The notes below the pieces were generated by a model. It searched no databases. It was given only the letters and a program-made list of their open reading frames with translations, and was not told the origin of the DNA. Shown one piece after another: positions 33,122-40,835 of a stretch of 48,818 nucleotides of DNA. Made by a program: the position numbers and the translations under genes. Within the stretch, counting starts at the first letter, position 1; every line of letters starts with the position of its first letter. Source of the stretch: Phycisphaerae bacterium (GTDB taxonomy: Bacteria; Planctomycetota; Phycisphaerae; Phycisphaerales; SM1A02); the NCBI GenBank assembly GCA_002722935.1, contig PBMX01000038.1, forward strand, positions 1-48,818. Direction: 5' to 3'.

Positions 33122-33621
33122 GACGGGGATGGTACATCCTCGGGGCACGTCACCACCATGTCCATGAACGAAGGAACGACCCGGTGTCCCGCCTCGGCCG
33201 ATCACATGCAAGTGGTCGGAGCCTCTTGGATGCCCGCCCGGGTCATGCTCGAACCCCAAATCTAGGTGGGCTCGCAGCTCGACGTTCCCGACCTTCCACA
33301 CACCACGAGGGGGAGGCATGGCCATCGACGCGTGCTCGACGATCCCTGGGAGTCAAGCAGGAACGAGCAGAAACACAGGGCGGTTGACTGGTCCGAGATG
33401 GGACACCAGGCCGTCCGGTTTCACCGTACTCCACGTCCAGCGGCAATGCGAGCCGGAGACGTGAATTTCCGCCCTGGAACCTCGGTTCCCGGAAGATTCG
33501 GCTTGGATCCGACCCCTCACGCCCCCCGACCTGGACAAGGAGCGTTGACAGCCCGCACAACCTCAGGGACACTGTCGGGCCACGTGCCTATGATGCACAG
33601 TCCACTGATTGGAGTTCACTC
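33122..33621. other. 500-base gap with no recognisable gene
   Basis: Upstream of HIT (-) and of the small lipoprotein (+). Several frames are open but none is convincing: one on plus, 33266-33625, would overlap the lipoprotein start (GTGA) and has high G/C in third positions in its first half, while another on minus spans 33243-33572. Their residue content is rich in Arg, His and Pro. GGAACC-TC-GGTTCC (33477-33490) is an inverted repeat. I compared it with RNase P, tmRNA and SRP RNA signatures and saw no match. It could be a remnant of a gene, a regulatory region, or an unknown RNA. Confidence 0.4.
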
Positions 33622-33900
33622 GTGAAGTACACACTGCCACTGATCGCAATCTCGTCCGCTCCCCTGCTCCTGACCGGATGCTCGAAGCCGGATCCAATGA
33701 GTTTCGAGGCTCTTTCCGCAAACATCACGCCGGAAATGGCCAACTTGACGCAGCGGCAGGTCGACATCGATCGAACGTGGGCGCTTTCGTACAACGAGAA
33801 CCTCAGGATGGCCAGTGACGACCTGGTTCGAATGTGGTTCGGGGGCGAGCCCAGCCAGCTGAGTCCGTATCCGACGATCAACACCAGCGGCCAACCCTGA
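33622..33900 (+). CDS. Small lipoprotein (92 aa), unknown function
   Basis: Starts at a GTG at 33622, with GGAG seven bases before it. N-terminal MKYTLPLIAISSAPLLLTGC has a lipoprotein signal and a lipobox (LTGC), so it should be lipidated and anchored to a membrane. The remaining 70 residues are hydrophilic and look mainly helical (TPEMANLTQRQVDIDRTW) with a Gly/Pro tail. No family recognised. Alone between HIT and rpsA, on the same strand as rpsA but with 263 bases between. Confidence 0.75.
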   Translation: MKYTLPLIAISSAPLLLTGCSKPDPMSFEALSANITPEMANLTQRQVDIDRTWALSYNENLRMASDDLVRMWFGGEPSQLSPYPTINTSGQP

Positions 33901-34016
33901 CCGGGGCCGGGCCTCGCGACGGGGCCTGCATGCTTCATACCAGCCCGGATGATGCCGAAAATCGAGGCGGAAAATGCAACCTGACCTGGAGGCTGTGCCT
34001 GCAGGCCTCTTCTCGA

Positions 34017-34022
34017 TATACT
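34017..34022 (+). promoter_or_regulatory. Possible -10 element upstream of rpsA
   Basis: TATACT in the gap before rpsA, with TGTGCC 17 bases upstream as a poor -35. The distance to the start at 34164 would give a leader of about 135 bases, long enough for S1 feedback on its own mRNA, as in E. coli. Confidence 0.3.
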
Positions 34023-34163
34023 TGTCGTTTCGATTGACGGTGGACCCGCGGGTTTCCACCGGCAGGTGTCGACGGTGTGTCGAACAGCCGGCTGGAACAG
34101 CGAACCTTCAACACTGCGTCATGCAGCACGCAGCAGCAGTCCGCCGAGCTGCCCCTGAACATC

Positions 34164-35939
34164 ATGGTTGATCACAATCTCATCGCGGACATCGGTTTCG
34201 ATCAAGCTGAAGCCGATGCTCTTATTCGAACACAACTCGGCGACCAGGTCGCCGATGGCGACATGGAAGCCCTTCTTGGGGGCGAAGTCCAGCAGAATCT
34301 CCGGCGAGGACGGATCCTGGAAGGACGTATCGTCGGAAAGGCCGGTGATGACGCCGTCATCGACGTCGGCCTCAAGTCGGAGGGGCTCGTCAACAAGAAC
34401 GAGTTCGAGGACTTCGACGGGCTCAAGATGGGTGACACCGTCGAAGTACTCCTCGAGGACCTCGAGGACGAGTCCGGAATCATCAAGCTCTCCAAGCGGA
34501 AGGCCGACCGCATCCGTGGTTGGGAGCGGATCCTGGAATCAAACAACGAGGGTGACATCATCGAGGGCAAGGCGACCCGCAAGATCAAGGGTGGCCTGCT
34601 CGTCGACATCGGCGTCCCCGTATTCCTTCCGGCCTCGCAGGTCGACATCCGCCGCCCGAGCGACATCGGCGTCTACATCGGCAAGACCATCAGGGCCGAG
34701 ATCCTCAAGATCGACGAGGAACGACGCAACATCGTCATCAGCCGACGGAAACTCATCGAGCGCGAACGGAACGAGAAGAAGGACAAGCTCATGGATTCGA
34801 TCGCCGAGGGCGATACGATCAAGGGCACTGTCACGAACATCGCCGACTTCGGCGTCTTCATCGACCTCGGTGGAATAGACGGTCTCCTGCACATCACAGA
34901 CATGAGCTGGGGTCGGGTCAACCACCCAAGCGAACTCTGCAAGGTGGCCGACGAAGTCGAGGTGAAGATCCTCAAGATTGATCGCGAAAAGGAGAAGATC
35001 GCGCTCGGTTTGAAGCAGATGCAGCCATCGCCTTGGGACAAGATCGAGGAACGGTTCCCGCTCAACAGCAAGATCAAGGGCAAGGTGGTCAGCCTCGTCA
35101 GCTACGGTTCCTTCATCGAACTCGACGAGGGCATCGAGGGTCTTGTACACATCTCCGAGATGTCCTGGACCAAGCGGATCAACCATCCCAGCGAACTGGT
35201 CGAGGTCGGCGAGGAGATCGAGGTCATCGTTCTCGACATCAACCCGGAGAAACACGAGATCTCGCTTGGCATCAAGCAGACCGAGGTCAATCCCTGGGAA
35301 CTCGTCTCCGAGCGATACCCACCCGGAACCATCATCGAAGGGCAGGTCAGGAACCTTACCAACTACGGCGCCTTCATCGAGATCGAGCCCGGGATCGACG
35401 GACTGCTTCATGTCTCGGACATGTCATGGACGGAGAAGATTTCGCATGCGAACGAGAAGTTCCAGAAGGGCGAATCCGTCGAATGCGTCGTCCTGGAAAT
35501 AGACCAGGACAAGCAGCGTGTCGGACTCGGCATCAAGCAGTTGACCGAGGATCCCTGGGACACCGCGATTCCCGAGGCCTACAAGCCCGGCATGGTCGTC
35601 CACGGTACGGTCACGAAGATCACCAACTTCGGCGTCTTCGTTGAACTGGAAGACGGTCTTGAAGGCCTGCTCCACATCTCCGAGCTCTCGGACGAGAAGG
35701 TCGAAGACCCGCAGGACATCGTCAAGCCCGACGAAAAGGTCGATGTCAAGATCCTCAGGGTCGACACCGCCGATCGAAAGATCGGCCTCAGCCTCAAGCG
35801 AGCAAAGTGGGGCGAAGGCGAAGGTCCACAGGCCGACGAAGCCGCCATCGATGCAACGGGTGCCGACGCACTTGACGCCCCGACCAGGGGTGGCATGGAT
35901 GATCACGGTGCCATGGGCACGGACAAGATCGAACTGTAA
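34164..35939 (+). CDS. rpsA: 30S ribosomal protein S1
   Basis: 591 residues with six S1 RNA-binding domains in a row: domains 3-6 show the repeated VxNxxxFGVFIDL / GIDGLLHITDMSW pattern (FGVFIDLGGIDGLLHITDMS, YGSFIELDEGIEGLVHISEM, YGAFIEIEPGIDGLLHVSDM, FGVFVELEDGLEGLLHISEL). S1 helps 30S subunits bind mRNA. The start is uncertain: I prefer the ATG at 34164 (MVDHNLIADI) because MV-N-L-type starts are usual in related S1 proteins; a GTG at 34077 is also open. Neither has a strong Shine-Dalgarno site, which is normal for rpsA. A long terminator follows the stop. Confidence 0.95.
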   Translation: MVDHNLIADIGFDQAEADALIRTQLGDQVADGDMEALLGGEVQQNLRRGRILEGRIVGKAGDDAVIDVGLKSEGLVNKNEFEDFDGLKMGDTVEVLLEDLEDESGIIKLSKRKADRIRGWERILESNNEGDIIEGKATRKIKGGLLVDIGVPVFLPASQVDIRRPSDIGVYIGKTIRAEILKIDEERRNIVISRRKLIERERNEKKDKLMDSIAEGDTIKGTVTNIADFGVFIDLGGIDGLLHITDMSWGRVNHPSELCKVADEVEVKILKIDREKEKIALGLKQMQPSPWDKIEERFPLNSKIKGKVVSLVSYGSFIELDEGIEGLVHISEMSWTKRINHPSELVEVGEEIEVIVLDINPEKHEISLGIKQTEVNPWELVSERYPPGTIIEGQVRNLTNYGAFIEIEPGIDGLLHVSDMSWTEKISHANEKFQKGESVECVVLEIDQDKQRVGLGIKQLTEDPWDTAIPEAYKPGMVVHGTVTKITNFGVFVELEDGLEGLLHISELSDEKVEDPQDIVKPDEKVDVKILRVDTADRKIGLSLKRAKWGEGEGPQADEAAIDATGADALDAPTRGGMDDHGAMGTDKIEL

Positions 35940-35975
35940 CCCCCCGGGGGATCGGTTCCAACAGGTGCAAGAAAC

Positions 35976-36006
35976 ACAGCCCGCGACGCAATGCGTCGCG
36001 GGCTGT
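35976..36006 (+). terminator. Strong terminator hairpin after rpsA
   Basis: ACAGCCCGCGACGC-AAT-GCGTCGCGGGCTGT: a perfect 14-bp stem with a 3-base loop, 37 bases after the stop. It is followed by CACCTTGCTCTCTCTC, pyrimidine-rich rather than pure T. Confidence 0.75.
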
Positions 36007-36299
36007 CACCTTGCTCTCTCTCCCCAAGTGTTCTTCAGCAGAGCACGAGGAACGTCAACAGCGTCAACAGGGCCATCTTCCGCTGATGGCTCGTAAACGG
36101 CATGAACCGACTGATGGCCACACCGCCGTACGCCCGGTTTCCCCCCCCTGCTCTGCTCATGCTCTAATCTCCAGATCCCGGAACTCGGCACGTTCGTGCC
36201 CCTCACGACAACCATGACACGGTGCAGAGGCTTGTCGATGAGAAGAACGGCAATCAGGAGCAAATCGGGTTGCCTACGGTGTATTCTCGGACGCAAACA
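36007..36299. other. 293-base gap after the rpsA terminator
   Basis: Holds a GGCAC-GTTC-GTGCC hairpin (near 36186-36199) and open frames on both strands with poor third-position GC. I see no gene. It should carry the promoter for the gene starting at 36300, but no convincing -35/-10 pair was found. Confidence 0.4.
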
Positions 36300-38069
36300 A
36301 TGAATCGAAGCCATACAGCCCGTACTACTAACTTCAAGGCCTTCTTCGTCCTGCTGCTCATGGGGGCGTTCCTCCACCCCACAGCCCTCGCGACGCCCGA
36401 TGCGGGTGATGCCGTTGCCGCCTGGTATGCGGCACGAAACTGGGTCGATGAGACCGCAACAGACGTCGCCGAGAATGACCCCGGCGTTCCATTGGTTCAG
36501 GGAGCCACGGCCTGCTGCGTGATTCTCCGTTTCGACGGGCGCCTCGTCGGGCTTGGAACGGCGGAAGAGGATCCGGCCGACATGGTTCGACTCGCGACGA
36601 TGCGCGCACTTGAAGATGCACTCGATGATCAGACCATCTCGGCCCTCCCGGAAGATCTGCGGGGCGACGCCGGCAAGAGGCTTACCCTTGAACTGGAACT
36701 GGCTGGTGAACTCGAACCACTCATCGGGACTTCCCTCATCGAACTCGACTCCGATATTCACCCACTTCATCACGGACTGGGCCTTCGATGGGGAACACGG
36801 TGGGCCTATCGATATCCCTGTCGCCTCCGACTCGTCAACAACTGGGCGAAGGCGTCGAGGCTCGAAAGCATGGGGATTGGACTTGGGCTCACACCTCGTG
36901 CCGCCGTCGAAGGGATGCGACGCGGGGACGTGGCCGCCTACCGGTTCGAGGTACTCGCACTTGCACAGCCCACTCCCGGAGCTCCCCCCATGGAAGTGGT
37001 CGCCGGTTCAATCGGAGTCCACGACATACCCGACATGAAGTCCCTTGAGGATGCGAGGGTTCGACTGCTTGATCATGTCATCGGAACCCTCTGGCCCGGG
37101 GAGGAACCCATCGGGGTGATGGGTCACTATGAACCCTCGACTGATCGGTACAGACCGTTGATCGCGTCGAACCTCGACCAGGCATTGACTGCCTATGCTC
37201 TTGCCCGTGCATCGGATGATGAAGGGATAGGCCGGGAGAGAAGCGATGAAGCAGTCCGTGTTGCTGCAACGATCCTCGACCTCCTGTCCGAATCGGATGA
37301 CCTGGAGAAATCCTCTGTGGAGCATGCCTCGTTCCTCCTCGCCCTGAGCTCCATGAAGGACCTCGAGACGAGCGAAGGCATCGATCTCCACAGGGATGCC
37401 GCGATCGGCCACTTCGAGGAACTCATTGAGGAGACCTCCAACGGGAACACCGTGGACTCCCATGCCATGAGCATGGCATCCCTCGCGATGGCCGGCATGA
37501 AACGACATGAGACGGCCAGGGCACTTGCCGACAACGCGTGGGCTTCGACGCCGATCGAACGCCACGTATCGCTGATGCCCTGGATCGCCTGGTCGGAGCT
37601 TGCATTGGCGGGAGAAGACGGCCCGGCACATGCGGAGGAATTGTCCGGACTCAGGGCGGTGCTTCATGAACGACAGGTGCCCTCGGGCGACGCCCGCTTC
37701 GGAGCGGAACTTGTCGGCGGGTTCCTCCTTGGACAGGATCCCGTCGACGTCGATGCACAATCGCTTCGACCTGCCGCAGCCATGCCCGCCATGCTCCTCT
37801 CGAATCATCTGACCGAACCCGCGGAGCGGCTCGACATGATGAACCGGTTGAATGCACTTGCCGGCTTCCTGTTGAGACTGCAGATGAGTTCCGAAGGAGC
37901 TTCTCTTCATCGAAACCCGGAACGTGGAATCGGAGGAATCCGGATGGCCTTCTGGGACAATCGCATGCCTCCGGCGGTTCAGGTCATGGCCCTGCTGGCC
38001 TTGCAGGAACTGCTTGCCATCGAAGATGCATATGGCATCGTTCCAGGGGAAGATCCGGAACTATACTGA
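36300..38069 (+). CDS. Large exported protein of unknown function (589 aa)
   Basis: ATG at 36300 (MNRSHTARTTNFKAFFVLLL), with a signal peptide ending near ALATP. The N-terminal third (GATACCVILRFDGRLVGLG, VRLATMRALEDAL, GLRWGTRWAYRYP) has a strand/helix pattern that recalls AMMECR1-like folds, but I cannot prove it. The rest is an Ala/Leu/Glu-rich set of helices with a repeat-like rhythm ending in PPAVQVMALLALQELLAI, typical of helical toroid or TPR-like exported proteins. No catalytic motif recognised. It has no obvious ribosome site. A glycine-tract protein follows 41 bases on. Confidence 0.7.
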   Translation: MNRSHTARTTNFKAFFVLLLMGAFLHPTALATPDAGDAVAAWYAARNWVDETATDVAENDPGVPLVQGATACCVILRFDGRLVGLGTAEEDPADMVRLATMRALEDALDDQTISALPEDLRGDAGKRLTLELELAGELEPLIGTSLIELDSDIHPLHHGLGLRWGTRWAYRYPCRLRLVNNWAKASRLESMGIGLGLTPRAAVEGMRRGDVAAYRFEVLALAQPTPGAPPMEVVAGSIGVHDIPDMKSLEDARVRLLDHVIGTLWPGEEPIGVMGHYEPSTDRYRPLIASNLDQALTAYALARASDDEGIGRERSDEAVRVAATILDLLSESDDLEKSSVEHASFLLALSSMKDLETSEGIDLHRDAAIGHFEELIEETSNGNTVDSHAMSMASLAMAGMKRHETARALADNAWASTPIERHVSLMPWIAWSELALAGEDGPAHAEELSGLRAVLHERQVPSGDARFGAELVGGFLLGQDPVDVDAQSLRPAAAMPAMLLSNHLTEPAERLDMMNRLNALAGFLLRLQMSSEGASLHRNPERGIGGIRMAFWDNRMPPAVQVMALLALQELLAIEDAYGIVPGEDPELY

Positions 38070-38110
38070 ACTGCATCCTTGTACCCTGCTCCTTCAAGAA
38101 GGAGGTTCGT

Positions 38111-39091
38111 GTGAAATCGCAAGTCGACTTCCAACTCCTGCGGCTCTTCCTGTGTTCCATCGTGGCGATCGCCATGCCTGCAGTCACCGTGAAGTCGCAG
38201 ATGCAGGGGCAGTTGCATCAACAGGCCCGTATGCAGGAGACCGAGGCGATGATTCTCGGCGCACTCGTCTATACCGACCTGTCGGCCGAATTCAACAACA
38301 CGGAACTCCAGACGGCCATGAAGTTCATCGAGGATTCCACCGGAACCAGGATGTACATCAAGTGGCAGAACGAATCATCTCCCTATGGGCTCGACCCGGA
38401 ACACCCGATCACGATGAGCATCGAACACATGCCTGCACTGGACGTTCTTGAACGCGTTCTCGATGCAGGTACCAGAGAAGATGAAGACTGTTCCTGGCAG
38501 TTCAATCACGGCATGCTCGAGGTCGGTCCAAAGGAATGGTTGGGTCGGCGAAGTGCACAGCTCATCCGGATGTACGACATCGAGAACCTGATCTTCGAGA
38601 TCCCCGACTTCGACAATGCACCGACTCTCGATCTCGGGAACTTCGGGGGAGGTGGAGGTGGACTCGGTGGTGGCGGATTCGGAGGCGGAGGCGGTGTCGG
38701 TGGTGGCGGCGGCGGTGGTGGATTTGGCGGTGGCGGCGGCACTGGCGGCGGAGCCGGTGGTGGCGGAAACCCGGGATCCCTGAGCCCGACCGACGAGGAT
38801 GAACGCATCGAGCAGTTGATCCAGCTCATCGTGGACTTCGTTGAACCAGGTGCATGGAATCGAAACGGAGGATCCTGGGCAAGCATCCGTGCATACCGTG
38901 GATCCCTGATCATCCGTGCACCGGATTTCGTTCAACGCCAGCTTGAAGGATATCCCTTCGAACCGATTCGTCCGAAAGGTTCCTCCTCGAACAGGACACT
39001 GCTCTACGAGCAGGATGGCATCTCCGTCGTCGTCCCCCTGTCGGAACGACTGAAGCGGGAACGTGAACAGGAAGAAGCGAACAAGCCGTAG
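38111..39091 (+). CDS. Exported protein with secretin-like (STN) N-terminal region and long glycine tract
   Basis: 326 residues from a GTG at 38111, with GGAGG five bases upstream. Signal peptide MKSQVDFQLLRLFLCSIVAI is followed by an STN-like segment (FNNTELQTAMKFIEDSTGTR), then RMYDIENLIFEIPDF. Next comes a 41-residue tract with 35 glycines (residues 179-219) and a C-terminal part (IEQLIQLIVDFVEPGAWNRN, SLIIRAPDFVQRQLEGY) that repeats the secretin-type ridge. Planctomycetes have many such proteins, sometimes associated with type II secretion. The glycine tract is a flexible linker or a low-complexity adhesive region. Function not known. Confidence 0.75.
   Translation: MKSQVDFQLLRLFLCSIVAIAMPAVTVKSQMQGQLHQQARMQETEAMILGALVYTDLSAEFNNTELQTAMKFIEDSTGTRMYIKWQNESSPYGLDPEHPITMSIEHMPALDVLERVLDAGTREDEDCSWQFNHGMLEVGPKEWLGRRSAQLIRMYDIENLIFEIPDFDNAPTLDLGNFGGGGGGLGGGGFGGGGGVGGGGGGGGFGGGGGTGGGAGGGGNPGSLSPTDEDERIEQLIQLIVDFVEPGAWNRNGGSWASIRAYRGSLIIRAPDFVQRQLEGYPFEPIRPKGSSSNRTLLYEQDGISVVVPLSERLKREREQEEANKP
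38645..38767 (+). repeat. Glycine-codon (GGN) repeat tract
   Basis: Uninterrupted GGN codons (GGT, GGC, GGA mixed) with rare L, F, V, T or A codons. Mixed synonymous codons indicate that the protein sequence, not the DNA repeat, is under selection. Such tracts are prone to slippage and to length differences between strains. Confidence 0.85.
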
Positions 39092-39101
39092 ATCCCGGGT
39101 T

Positions 39102-39386
39102 TCAGGACGAACCGCTGCCGAGTTCCCGGGATACGAGTTGGTCACCGCCGTCAATCAGCCTGCGCAGAACGGATGCGTCAAGGGACGCCGGGATCTTCTC
39201 CGGGCCATGCTCGAGCAGAACCCTCAGTACTGCCACGGCGACGATCGATGGAGGACGTGTTCCATCAGGTGACCAGAGGTTGTAGTCCGCCCAGGAGAGG
39301 GACAGCGTACAGGCCTCCCCACCGAACGTGATCGAGAACTTCAACCCGCTTTCCTCTTCCTGTTCCGAGATGACCTCGACCTGCAT
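39102..39386 (-). CDS. Small hypothetical protein (94 aa)
   Basis: ATG at 39386 with GGAGG five bases before it, a strong site that decides the start over the ATG 17 codons upstream. Begins MQVEVISEQEEESGLKFSIT and has a strand-rich half followed by a helical half (PPSIVAVAVLRVLLEHGPE, SLDASVLRRLID) and a Gly/Ser tail. Cytosolic, acidic, no family recognised. It is divergent from the permease gene by 86 bases and ends ten bases from the glycine-tract gene. Confidence 0.7.
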   Translation of the reverse strand: MQVEVISEQEEESGLKFSITFGGEACTLSLSWADYNLWSPDGTRPPSIVAVAVLRVLLEHGPEKIPASLDASVLRRLIDGGDQLVSRELGSGSS

Positions 39387-39472
39387 GCATGCCTCCGTGT
39401 CGCGGAATGAATGCAAACAGGGTAGCCTGATGGACAATTGCGTGTCCCTTTGCTGGGCAGACTGGCACTACG

Positions 39473-40804
39473 ATGAACTTCCTGCTTGAAACACTTCGAC
39501 TGGGTCTCTGGAATCTCCGGCTGCACCTGCTCCGTTCGACCCTCACGAGCCTCGGCATCATCCTCGGGGTCGCTGCCGTGATTCTCATGGTGTCGATCGG
39601 TGAAGGAAACAAGCAGACGGCCCTCCGTGACATCAAGCAGCTGGGCGCGAACAACATCATCGTCCGATCAAGGAAACCGCCTGAATCGAGTTCATTCGGC
39701 AGCCAACGTCGGTCGTTTCTCGTTTCATACGGCCTGCTCGATGCCGACCTGGAGCGACTGGCGGCCTTCGTCCCGGAAGCCGAGAAGATCATTCCGTTGA
39801 AGACCGTCGGATCGGAGGTCTCCTACAAGCACAAGCGGATCACGAGCCAGACCTACGGAACCCTGCCCGCGTTGAAGGGTGTGCTCAATCTCGGTGTCGA
39901 GAAAGGCGGCAGATACCTCTCCGAGCAGGACCTGGAACTCAGGCGACCGGTCGCGGTCATAGGGCATGGTGTCGCGGAGCAGCTCTTTCCACTTGAAGCG
40001 CCTGTCGGGAGGGAACTCCGGATCGACCAGAGCGTCTTCACGGTCATCGGTGTCCTTGAACCGGTCGGGCTCTCGGGAGGCGCAGGCGGAGCCCTCGTCG
40101 GCCGTGATCTGAATCAGGATGTGCATATCCCGCTCTCGACGGCCGAGATGCAATTCGGGGACGTCGTCGTTCGCCGGGTGTCTGGTTCCTTTTCGGGTGA
40201 GGAGATCCGATTCTCGGAGCTGTACATCACCGTCGCATCCACGGATGAAGTCATTGATGTCGCCGGACAGATCCAGAAGATCATCGATGTGGGGCATTCA
40301 GAGGACAAGGATGTCGCGTTGATCGTTCCATGGGAGCTGCTCGAGAACGTCAAGCGAACCACCTTCGCGATGAACCTGCTCCTGACAAGCATCGCGGCAA
40401 TCAGCCTCCTCGTCGGTGGCATCGGCATCATGAACATCATGCTCGCCTCCGTCATCGAGCGGACCCGTGAAATCGGAATCCGGCGGGCGCTCGGAGCCAC
40501 CCGGAAGCACATCATCTCCCAGTTCCTCGTCGAAACCGGAACGCTCTCCGCGGTCGGTGGCCTGCTGGGCATCCTGCTTGGAGTCACGCTGTCGATCGCC
40601 GTGGCCGATGTGCTTCCCTGGTTGATGAGCCAGCCATCCATCCAGAACATCATCGAGACGGACATCAGCTTTGAGACCCAGATTACGGGCTGGTCGATCA
40701 TCGCCTCCTTCCTGGTAGCGTCCCTGACGGGCCTCGTCTTCGGCATCTACCCTGCAATCGTGGCGTCAAGACAGGATCCCATCGTCGCCCTTCGCCACGA
40801 GTAA
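39473..40804 (+). CDS. MacB-type ABC transporter permease (FtsX-like), no ATPase domain
   Basis: 443 residues: one N-terminal membrane helix (LTSLGIILGVAAVILMVSIG), a periplasmic MacB-PCD domain (residues about 45-265) and three C-terminal helices with the FtsX motif GGIGIMNIMLASVIERTREIGIRRALGATR. This half works as a mechanotransmitter for efflux or lipoprotein transport; the ATP-binding partner is encoded separately, and none is adjacent. It is followed 31 bases later by a sensor kinase gene, which may be transcribed together. Start ATG at 39473; ribosome site poor. Confidence 0.9.
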   Translation: MNFLLETLRLGLWNLRLHLLRSTLTSLGIILGVAAVILMVSIGEGNKQTALRDIKQLGANNIIVRSRKPPESSSFGSQRRSFLVSYGLLDADLERLAAFVPEAEKIIPLKTVGSEVSYKHKRITSQTYGTLPALKGVLNLGVEKGGRYLSEQDLELRRPVAVIGHGVAEQLFPLEAPVGRELRIDQSVFTVIGVLEPVGLSGGAGGALVGRDLNQDVHIPLSTAEMQFGDVVVRRVSGSFSGEEIRFSELYITVASTDEVIDVAGQIQKIIDVGHSEDKDVALIVPWELLENVKRTTFAMNLLLTSIAAISLLVGGIGIMNIMLASVIERTREIGIRRALGATRKHIISQFLVETGTLSAVGGLLGILLGVTLSIAVADVLPWLMSQPSIQNIIETDISFETQITGWSIIASFLVASLTGLVFGIYPAIVASRQDPIVALRHE

Positions 40805-40835
40805 CCGGCCTGGAACGGGTAGGCTGTAGAGATTC

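Noticed and set aside
33230-33260. GGTTCGAG-like sequence on the minus strand resembling a tRNA T-loop
   Set aside because: No matching 5-bp T-stem, no acceptor stem or anticodon arm could be drawn around it.
33266-33625. Open plus frame overlapping the lipoprotein start
   Set aside because: Composition rich in His, Arg and Pro, no motif or ribosome site; mentioned under the unexplained gap but not listed as a gene.
35941-35950. CCCCCGGGGG palindrome after rpsA
   Set aside because: It lies directly after the stop and 25 bases before the strong hairpin, with no loop and no T-run. Treated as incidental.
36011-36217. Short plus frame after the rpsA terminator
   Set aside because: Third-position GC is low and residues are Ser/Arg/Pro-rich without any recognisable pattern.
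38506-38913. Minus-strand proline-rich frame
   Set aside because: It is the complement of the glycine tract (GGN read as NCC) and has no independent support.
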